From positions 1,550,001 to 1,614,000 of the forward strand of contig JAPEUQ010000004.1 of assembly GCA_027946365.1 (NCBI GenBank): a stretch of DNA of 64,000 nt. The letters are read 5' to 3'. Every line of letters starts with the position of its first letter. The stretch's first letter is position 1. Made by a program: the position numbers and the translations under genes. Source of the DNA: Kalmusia sp. IMI 367209 (lineage: Eukaryota > Ascomycota > Dothideomycetes > Pleosporales > Didymosphaeriaceae). Of this stretch, positions 57,147-64,000 are shown one piece after another. The notes under the pieces are model-generated. The model had not been told where the DNA came from. It searched no databases and saw nothing but the letters and a program-made list of their open reading frames with translations.

Positions 57147-57383
57147 ATGCCTGCATACTTTGTCTCATTTTTCAGAAACCTTAACGGTTTGCGAAATCGT
57201 AGCAACACAAAGACGACTCAGCCGCTGATCACGATCCGTATCGACGATAATTGTTGCAACGGTGACGACGATACATCTTATTCTACCGCAGACATCATAA
57301 AAGGCACCGTTCTTGTGACCGCCAAACAAGACACGCCCATCGAGGAAATCGATCTTGCATTTGCTGGTAAGTATCCACCGTAA
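57147..57383 (+). pseudogene. Truncated arrestin-like N-terminal fragment
   Basis: A 78-residue open frame begins MPAYFVSFFRNLNG and contains IKGTVLVTAKQDTPIEEIDL, the first beta strands of the arrestin N-domain found in fungal hypothetical proteins. It ends at a GCTG-GTAAGT donor-like sequence at 57366, yet nothing after it continues the arrestin fold; the next gene on the other strand starts its 3' end 160 bases away. Either the downstream exons were deleted or it is a pseudogene fragment. Arrestin-like proteins usually adapt membrane cargo to ubiquitin ligases. Confidence 0.55.
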
Positions 57384-57540
57384 AGTAGGCAACCGTATGT
57401 GAAAGAGTCTTGCTGACCGAAGATATGAACCTCGTTACATCTCTCGGCGAGCAATGACGCGCCTTGGTATGGCTTGACGCTTCCTGGATTTGCTCAAAAA
57501 ATTGGCTAAAACAAAAGCAATAATCGTTTCTACATGTAGC

Positions 57541-58492
57541 TTATATATATTCTCTCCTAAAAGAGATACTGATTTGATCCCATTCTTTCTCGTTCAATGC
57601 GGCCCACTCCCGAACGGTGTATACACCACGGATGTCCTCTTCCATATGCTTAGAAGAAGTGGTTCCGTTCAATACAATAATCCCTTGATCCATGACTAGA
57701 GTATATAGTGAGATTGGCACAGACACCCGAGCGGACTCAGCGAGCCGCGTAACAGGGTAAGCTTTGAGGAGGTTTGGATTGCCTGTCAATGTCCAGAATG
57801 ATTGGTAAGAAATATCATGCTGCCTACAGAACGAGCGGAGTGAAACATCGTGACGAGTCTGCGGGTAGAAACGATTCTGCACGACTGATGGTTGGATAGT
57901 GGAGTTCTCATGAATGGCCTGAAGAACTTGTAGATCCGTATTGGAGATACCGAGTGCTCTGATCTTGTGAGGAACATACGATTCCAATATTTTCCAGGCT
58001 TGGAGGGTCTGCTCGATAGTTGGAAGAGGTGAATGTAGAAGTAGGCAGTCGATGTACGCGCCTTCTTCGGACCCATCTTCAGGTCGCAAATTCTTCAGCG
58101 AGGATGCTACGGAGGTATCGATTTGCATATTTAACGGTGCCGATGGATCGTAAGGCATGTTGTTTAGGTCTTGTCCGGCAGGAGTGGTATACTTGGTTTG
58201 CAGCTTGAAAAGTTAAACTTCGAAGAAAGTGTGATTGAACAGTTCTCACATAAACATCCTCTCGCCTCAAGCTCCCTTTGCTGAACAACTCTCTTAATGC
58301 ATCGCCCACCAGTGGTTCTTGATAATGTCTTGGCTGGGCTGCTGTATCCACCTTCCTAAATCCTTTCGCAATCGCAGTTTGTACTAGCTCTTTGGTCTTA
58401 TCTTTCTTCCATGCTGTGCCGTATATAAATGGCAGGTCCCAATTTGGCTCATTGGACAACAATTTTGAGGCAGCCTTGGCTGATGAGCCCAT
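57541..58492 (-). CDS. Aldo/keto reductase family oxidoreductase
   Basis: Two exons, 58492-58250 and 58203-57541, encode 301 residues; the 46-base intron has a GTGAGA donor and CAAG acceptor. The barrel enzyme reduces aldehydes or ketones with NADPH. Visible family parts are IYGTAWKKDKTKELVQTAI, the catalytic-Asp segment VDTAAQPRHYQEPLVGDAL with its Tyr, the catalytic Lys in LQTKYTTPAGQD created by the splice junction, YIDCLLLHSPL, and RALGISNTDLQVLQAI. The start at MGSSAKAASKLL matches usual family length; an in-frame ATG at 58600 would add 36 residues. The C-terminal region lacks the usual Lys-Ser-x-x-x-x-R NADP motif of classical members and has NGTTSSKHMEED instead. Confidence 0.88.
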
Positions 58493-58600
58493 CTTGCGAT
58501 TGAATGATGAAAAGACACCCACACCGGTCGGAATAACGGTCGGAAGAGAATGCTCTCTAATGGCGGCACGTGAGACCCGAATGAGACCAGCCGGGTGCAT

Positions 58601-59668
58601 TACAGTGCGAAGAGATCATTGAACAGTGATGTTCATTTACAGAGATGCTTGACGGCACTGACGTCGCTTCGAGGGAGCCAAGGGGCTTTGCTTAGTCATA
58701 GACGAATTCGGTCTAGCCTCTTAGGGTTCACAATCATGGGAGGACTGCCTTTCACCTTTCCCCTTTCACCGTTGAAAACTATCAGCGGCTTGAAATGAAA
58801 CTTTGTCTATAGCGTTTAATACCTAATGACTCACACAAATTTCTTGAGAGAAGCGATCGGAGAGCCTTATCTATCGCATAAGAGTTTGCCTTCCCTTATA
58901 GCACCAGCTTTAGGCCTTTCCTACATGTGGCATGTATGAAGAGGGCATCGCCTAGTTCTTGTTGGGTATTCCGTGTTTTAGATGTATCTGAGGAGAGACC
59001 TTGCCCCGATATCTAGCTAGCTCGGTCCATTTCTACGACTGTGGTGATACGGAACCCCAGAAGCAGCTACTAGGCCGGCGCGACGGACAGAGACAGCTGA
59101 CAACCACAAACGTCACTATAGGCTTTTTAAACGAATAAATTCGGATGTATGTTCTTCAAGAGCTGAGTACCTTGATAAAGGAAGAACTCTCATTTCCTAA
59201 CGTAATATATCCAATGAATGCTCCGAATTGGGAATGTCGCAGACAGCCGTGTAGCAGCAGAAGTGTAAGCATATGCAGATTTGCATTCTTTGCAAAGAAA
59301 GATCGACAGTATGAACCAAGCTCGCTGTATTCTTTAGCTGCACACATGTTTCATATTTTCATAGCTCTTTTAAACTACGCTCTACAGCCACTCAGTTACT
59401 CAACGCCCAATACTCCTCATACCTAAGAATTATCTTAGCATGACCGTCTACTACCTATTCTCAACAGAGCACAGCTTTATATCACGACAGGGTTTCTTAG
59501 TCCAGCACCAACGTGGGCCTCATCACTTCTAGACTCAAAAGGGCAACTCAAATCCTACATGCCCGCCTTCAACATATGGACCCAAAGATGCTAGGTTATA
59601 GTTAGAGACTCTGTCGCATAGAAGACCTTGAACTATGCGTGCACAGCTACAGTTCATTGCGCTAAGTC
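58601..59668. other. Gene-poor spacer
   Basis: About 1.1 kb with small open frames but no recognisable gene or RNA. Confidence 0.5.
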
Positions 59669-60199
59669 TTACTCCCATCCAACCTTTATAAATTCCCAGA
59701 CGATTCCCTCGGATAACTTATTACCAGTCCTCCCTATCTTTTGTAGCCCCTTTTCTGCATTAATCACTATGGGTCGAAGTGTCCACCAGTCCAACATCTG
59801 CATGATATAACCACCCTTTGGTACCGGAGTGATGGTAAAGTGCCTCCATGCGTCATGCTGTTCTGCAGAGCACTTTAGTCTTCCGTTCCAATCGTGACAT
59901 AGAAACTTATTCGAAACGCAATTTCGGAAACCCATCCAGCCTTCGGTTTCCACACACGCCCAGTGGATGGAGCCACGGCCGCCCGGTGAGGCCAGCACAA
60001 CCTGTCCGTCAAGCAGTGTAATTACATGTCCGGACGAGATAGAGCGGATGATGACGGTGGAATTCTGCGAAGGGACACCGCTGCATGAATCGTTATCTTC
60101 TGCGAGGTCTGAAGTAACGGTCCCGGAGGTATTAGGCGTGTAAACGGTGGAGTCGTCGGGATCGAATACGGTTTCAGAGTCGAACTGGCTGACGCTCAT
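59669..60199 (-). CDS. Beta-trefoil/fascin-like hypothetical protein
   Basis: A single exon encodes 176 residues. After an acidic, Ser/Thr-rich N-terminus of about 45 residues, the sequence shows repeated short strands with the pattern VIIRSISSGHVITLLDGQVV, GWMGFRNCVSNKFLCHDWNG and HDAWRHFTITPVPKGGYIMQ, then IVWEFIKVGWE. Gly-x-x-x-G-h-D repeats with aromatic residues suggest a beta-trefoil or fascin-like fold seen in small fungal proteins of unknown role. No signal peptide or membrane segment is visible, so it is likely cytosolic. The ATG at 60199 is the first in frame. Function is not known. Confidence 0.75.
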   Translation of the reverse strand: MSVSQFDSETVFDPDDSTVYTPNTSGTVTSDLAEDNDSCSGVPSQNSTVIIRSISSGHVITLLDGQVVLASPGGRGSIHWACVETEGWMGFRNCVSNKFLCHDWNGRLKCSAEQHDAWRHFTITPVPKGGYIMQMLDWWTLRPIVINAEKGLQKIGRTGNKLSEGIVWEFIKVGWE

Positions 60200-61125
60200 G
60201 ATGATGTATTAGCCGGCGGAGAGTCGTTCTGTTTTCGAAGGTTAATTCTTCAGAAGGTAGCTTTATCAGGTGTTTAAACAAACCTCAAGCAGCTCGCAGC
60301 CTTCTTCGGACGTCGTTGTCGTGTGTTTGTAGGACGAATGAAGTTGGTTATGGAATGGGTGATAACCTGAGTCGACCAGACCCTGGCTGTCTTTGGATTC
60401 TAGCTAGCGTGGCGCCAAAGCGGTTTTCCAAACTTCTGAGCCAATCAGAGGCTGTAGCATTTATGTCTCCGCCTCCTTCTGAGCCAATTACAGTTTTAGT
60501 CTTAGCGTCGCGCTTAGCGAATACTCATGCGGAGCGTCTAACTCATAGGCTAGGCGTGGACGCCGTTACATGGAACCGCCCACAATCCAAATGGGGCTGG
60601 TTAAATAGCTAATCATCTAATGTTAAACTCTTAATAAGCCAAGCTACGCGCCTACTCTTCGTTCACGCTATTGGCTATATTTTTCAGCGCTGATTCTTAA
60701 CTACCTATAAAGGTAACGATATGAACATAAATTCTTGTATTATAAGGGTGAGATATGTCTTTTAGAAGGTCTTATATATTGGTCCCTCTAGAAATCACAA
60801 ATTATTAAACTAGCATCAAGGTGAGTTATTTCCAAAATACCTGTCATTTGTTTCGTTACGATGTGTGTCTCGCGACGTAGTGAGGGACGTTAGCCATCCA
60901 TGTCGTCAATATGGTCAAAGATACGATTGCAAGATATATGAACTAAAGATGTATGATTATGATTAAGGACAGTAGATGTTTCAGCAGCCATGGAGAGAAT
61001 GCTGAGAACGCCAATACAAATTACCAAAACCCCACGCTATGCATAACCCGAAAAGGACCGATTGATTACCGCTTTGCCAACGCTGTTATCTCTCCACATG
61101 CTCCAGATCGTTGATTGCCTATCGT
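60200..61125. other. Gene-poor spacer with possible relic sequence
   Basis: No gene is supported. The part from about 60400 to 60700 has mixed GC- and AT-rich patches and a single 98-codon open frame that resembles nothing I know; it could be an old repeat relic. Confidence 0.4.
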
Positions 61126-61512
61126 TTAGGCTTCGCACTGCAGCGTGAATGCAGAGACATCCGTTTCCACAGCACCTTCCTGTCCGTCCAGATCTACAAA
61201 TGTCTTCTTCTCGTTCAGAAGGCCCACCTGGTTGCCCTCACCATCGTTGATGATACAGAAGATGCCCGCACCATTGGAGGTGGATTGAATGCTGGTGGCG
61301 ATGATGGCGCCGTCACGGTCGAGGGCTGTGCCTTGGAAAATGTGGCCGAAGGTGACAGCCTGTCCGTCAGCGACGATGGAGCTGCCGACTTGAGCACCAG
61401 AGACGTCGTTGGACACGGCGAAGTTGAGGGTTGGGAGGGCGTCGCGGGCTTGCCTGGCAGGAGCAGCCAGAGCAGCGGCGAAGAGGGTAGTGAGGGTGAT
61501 GAAGGAGTACAT
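61126..61512 (-). CDS. Small secreted protein
   Basis: The 128-residue protein starts with a signal peptide (MYSFITLTTLFAAALAAPA) and a possible dibasic-like cleavage context (RQARDALPT). The mature part of about 105 residues is hydrophilic and probably beta-rich (NFAVSNDVSGAQVGSSIVAD), with only two cysteines (GIFCIIND and the final LQCEA) that could form one disulfide. No known domain is evident. Size and secretion fit the broad class of fungal effectors or surface-layer proteins. A TATA box about 120 bases upstream suggests regulated or strong expression. It is a single exon with a clear ATG. Confidence 0.82.
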   Translation of the reverse strand: MYSFITLTTLFAAALAAPARQARDALPTLNFAVSNDVSGAQVGSSIVADGQAVTFGHIFQGTALDRDGAIIATSIQSTSNGAGIFCIINDGEGNQVGLLNEKKTFVDLDGQEGAVETDVSAFTLQCEA

Positions 61513-62627
61513 TTTGATTGTTGGTATTGGTAGGTTTGAAGGTGAAAGATCTGAAGAGATGGAAATGGGCTGTTGAGATGAGATGCGATGAGATGCTGTG
61601 ATGATGGAAGAATGAGTGAGGATGCCAGCGTGCTTTATATCACTGCCATCACCATCAGAACCGTCATCAAAACGACCAAAGTGAGCCCATTCCTCAGCTT
61701 TTTTCTCTTCTTCGCACGATCTGTCCCGGCTTCAACCTTCCCCGGTGTTACATCGTCATCCATGGCAAGACATCCAAGACCACGATATCAACTCCGCCCT
61801 CTCATAATCTGACCGGGCCTCAATCTCATCACAAAACTCACAGAACCAATTCGTCGCTTTCCCTCCCATCTGACTTAGTCATGTCAGTAGTGGCACTTCA
61901 GCCCTTCACGCCGCAACAACACAGCCGCAGCCAAGCCAACCACGTGCCTTTCGTTTTTTACCCTCCTAATACGGCTTGCGGGACAACTTTCACGCGGCTG
62001 ATTCATTTGCTGCCGTATTTGATGAGGTGTGTACGATTGGTTGGCCAAGCGAGACATTTGCCTGCCTCAGGGCTATTTGTAGGTTCGCTGACGCTTGGCC
62101 AGAATGTCTGAGATGACGTAGTCACGTTTTCTTAATTCTTAGTGAGATGGCATTTTTCAGGTCGTGGAGAAAGATGTGCGATTGGAATAAAGACTGGGGC
62201 GCAGATGCGCGTGTGTATACGCCCAGCTGAAGTTGCGGGGTGCATTGGGATGCAACGCTGGGGCTTGGATATTCAGGTAATCTGGGGAGTTCATTCTTGG
62301 AGTCGGCGTTTTAAGGGAACGTGACCAAAAGCAGACCTTGCTTAGAGAAACACAAGAGAAACAAGGAAAACCACTCCAACCTTGATTAGCATGAACGAAA
62401 GTCTAAACGAGGAAGTAGTTTGCTTGCGATGTACCCCGCGCTCAACTACGCTTTACCAAATCTTACGAATGACTAATAATGAGGATTACCAAGCAGACGA
62501 TCATTTGATCTGTATACATCACTACGGAAAAACTCACAACGGTAAATTCTAATCCTCAAACCGATGTGAAAGCTACATTGTGCACTTCATTACTTGATAA
62601 TAATCGTTGAAAGATACGAGGCCCATT
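61513..62627. other. Divergent intergenic region
   Basis: This 1.1 kb holds the promoters of the small secreted protein gene and the HAD gene. Apart from the TATA box I see no feature; short open frames here are not credible. Confidence 0.5.
61634..61639 (-). promoter_or_regulatory. TATA box of the small secreted protein gene
   Basis: TATAAA on the minus strand lies about 122 bases upstream of the ATG at 61512, a normal core-promoter spacing for fungi. Confidence 0.5.
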
Positions 62628-63347
62628 ATGCCAATTAAAGCTGTCCTTTTCGATTTTATGGGCACATGTCTCGATTGGCATGCCAGTGTACTCGCTGCTT
62701 TCCCTTCCTCTATACATTCTGTGGAAGCATCGTCTCTCGCCCTTCAATGGCGCCAGCAATATTTTGATCTGAACCGCGTCCGTGTTGAAAAGAACCAGGC
62801 GGTCCAGTCCTTTGACGTCACACTCGCTCGTGCTCTCGATCTAGTCCTCAGCAATGAGTTCTCCCACCTTGCCTCCCATTTCGACTCAACATCTCGGCAG
62901 AAGGCAGTCCGCGCCTTTCACACCCAAGAAGCATGGCCTGATGTCTTACCCGCCATGCAATCTCTTCGTTCTGCAGGATTGGAGACATTCGTCCACGCAA
63001 ATGGTAGCACGCGCCTGCAGCTGGACATAGTTTCCTCCTCCGGTCTTTCGTCCTCATTCGACATGCTCTTCTCGTCCGAACTACTTGGGGTATACATGCC
63101 GAATGCAGAGGCGTACCACAAGGTCCTCCAGCTTATCGATGCAAAGCCAAGCGAAGTGGTCAAGGTTGCGGCACATGCGTGGGATTTACGGGGCGCAAAG
63201 GAGGTGGGAATGAAGACAATATATATAAGGAGATGGACAGACGATGTAGAGGAGGATATGAACACACTTACAGAAGAGTTCGATGTCTTTTTGGAGAACA
63301 TGGATGAATTGGCAGCTGTCATCAACAGACTAGGTAATGAAGAGTAA
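62628..63347 (+). CDS. HAD-superfamily hydrolase (haloacid dehalogenase-like)
   Basis: A single exon encodes 239 residues. Motif I is VLFDFMGTCLDWHAS, with the nucleophilic Asp followed by F-M rather than the D-x-D of phosphatases. This departure is seen in haloacid dehalogenase-type members, which lack the second Asp. Motif II is the Asn/Ser region FVHANGST, motif III the Lys near YHKVLQLI, and motif IV is altered to VAAHAWDLRGAKEVGM, retaining an Asp. The cap domain lies between motif I and II. The start at MPIKAVLFD is the usual family start. The product could hydrolyse 2-haloacids or another small substrate; a phosphatase is less likely because the second Asp is missing. Confidence 0.85.
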   Translation: MPIKAVLFDFMGTCLDWHASVLAAFPSSIHSVEASSLALQWRQQYFDLNRVRVEKNQAVQSFDVTLARALDLVLSNEFSHLASHFDSTSRQKAVRAFHTQEAWPDVLPAMQSLRSAGLETFVHANGSTRLQLDIVSSSGLSSSFDMLFSSELLGVYMPNAEAYHKVLQLIDAKPSEVVKVAAHAWDLRGAKEVGMKTIYIRRWTDDVEEDMNTLTEEFDVFLENMDELAAVINRLGNEE

Positions 63348-64000
63348 CTTTGGACGTCATAAATTTTAAGGCAGAACCTCCATGTAGTTGATCTCATGTT
63401 CGTAGTATATGACTCGAGTAAGATTCGTGTGGTTCATTTGGAAGGAACTCGGTCGCCTCTATGCCACTTTCCAGATCGATCAAGGTAGATTTGAACCTGA
63501 ACACAAGTAGTCGGATAGTTTTACCGTGAAACCAAAAAATATCATGTTGAAACCCTAACGTGTCCTGATCCCGCGGCCTCGACCAACCCCAACCACTGTT
63601 ATCCTCACATCCTATACCTTACCAAGTTCTCATTGCTCTAGCTACTCGCCTACTTTTTGCAATACCTACTCATGCCTCAATGCTCTGAATATGTCCTAGA
63701 TTGCTCTGCAATAGGGCTCAAGCGTCGACCAAGAGCTTCTTCATCACAGATCTATTTTTTTAGGGTACATTGACCATCAAACCTCAATGCTGACTCGAAC
63801 GTATAATACTGGGCATGTTTCCCCCGCCAAATTTGGCAATATATAGGGGAAAATAGTGCCATGCTGGTGCAGTGTGAAGTCACGTGTCGTGATTTTCAGG
63901 TTGGCTTCTGGAAAGCTAAGCGATACATGAAATAAGACGACGTTAGTCGATCATTTAAACGTAGATATGATCGCATTCTTTTCGTCTATTCAGTTCATGG
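63348..64000. other. Downstream flank of the HAD gene
   Basis: No gene is visible up to the window end. Confidence 0.5.

Noticed and set aside
60316..60612. 98-codon open frame in a spacer
   Set aside because: No recognisable domain; could be a repeat relic but no terminal repeats or second copy were seen in the window.
1..64000. CRISPR arrays, bacterial operons or intact transposons
   Set aside because: Gene structure is fungal with introns; no regularly spaced repeats, transposase genes or long terminal repeats were seen.

Overview
The window is a stretch of nuclear chromosome from a filamentous ascomycete (Pezizomycotina, probably a dothideomycete; genus not claimed). The evidence is short GT-AG introns of about 45 to 90 bases with CTAAC/CTAAT-type branch sites, intron-containing eukaryotic tRNA genes, small intergenic spaces in the housekeeping parts, and fungal protein families (HBS1, PTPA, DAL5-type and monocarboxylate-type transporters, GH26 mannanase, a homeobox plus C2H2 regulator). 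I see no CRISPR array, rRNA operon, intact transposon or virus. All exon boundaries were derived by hand from reading frame, splice consensus and family similarity.

Region 1-13.8 kb holds poorly characterised genes (an F-box/2EXR-like protein, a coiled hypothetical protein, a membrane protein, a MYND-finger protein), then a large calpain-type protease whose reading frame is broken in three short base runs and whose C-terminal tail carries GRDGYN repeats, then a SAP-domain membrane protein. Region 14-24 kb is housekeeping: a Myb/SANT-like nuclear protein, the PP2A activator PTPA/Rrd divergent from it, an Ala/Pro-rich small protein and the ribosome-rescue GTPase HBS1.

Region 24-28.5 kb is a divergent pair encoding the two subunits of a biotin-dependent acyl-CoA carboxylase. 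The biotin-bearing subunit starts directly at its catalytic domain and ends in A-R-L, which could be a peroxisomal signal. Region 29-39 kb has a secreted GH26 mannanase, a single-pass membrane protein, a secreted beta-propeller protein, a CNNM/MAM3-type CBS-domain membrane protein and, divergent from it, the E1-beta subunit of branched-chain 2-oxoacid dehydrogenase. Carboxylase and dehydrogenase genes both fit branched-chain amino-acid or odd acyl-CoA catabolism, but they are separated by unrelated genes.

At 39.2-39.9 kb lie two tRNA genes. One is tRNA-Phe(GAA) with a normal intron. The other has a tRNA-Pro body, but its anticodon is split by a 54-base segment with every mark of a spliceosomal GT-AG intron, followed by an ordinary 29-base tRNA intron. 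Removing both gives exactly the conserved tRNA-Pro(CGG) loop. This is the most unusual item in the window.

Region 40-64 kb is more accessory: a sugar transporter, a DAL5-family permease, a decayed alpha-L-rhamnosidase, an intact homeobox/C2H2 regulator, a decayed proline racemase-family gene, a monocarboxylate-type transporter, a truncated arrestin-like fragment, an aldo/keto reductase, a beta-trefoil-like protein, a small secreted protein and a HAD-family hydrolase, separated by long gene-poor spacers. The decayed genes and wide spacers suggest a locus that is losing catabolic functions.
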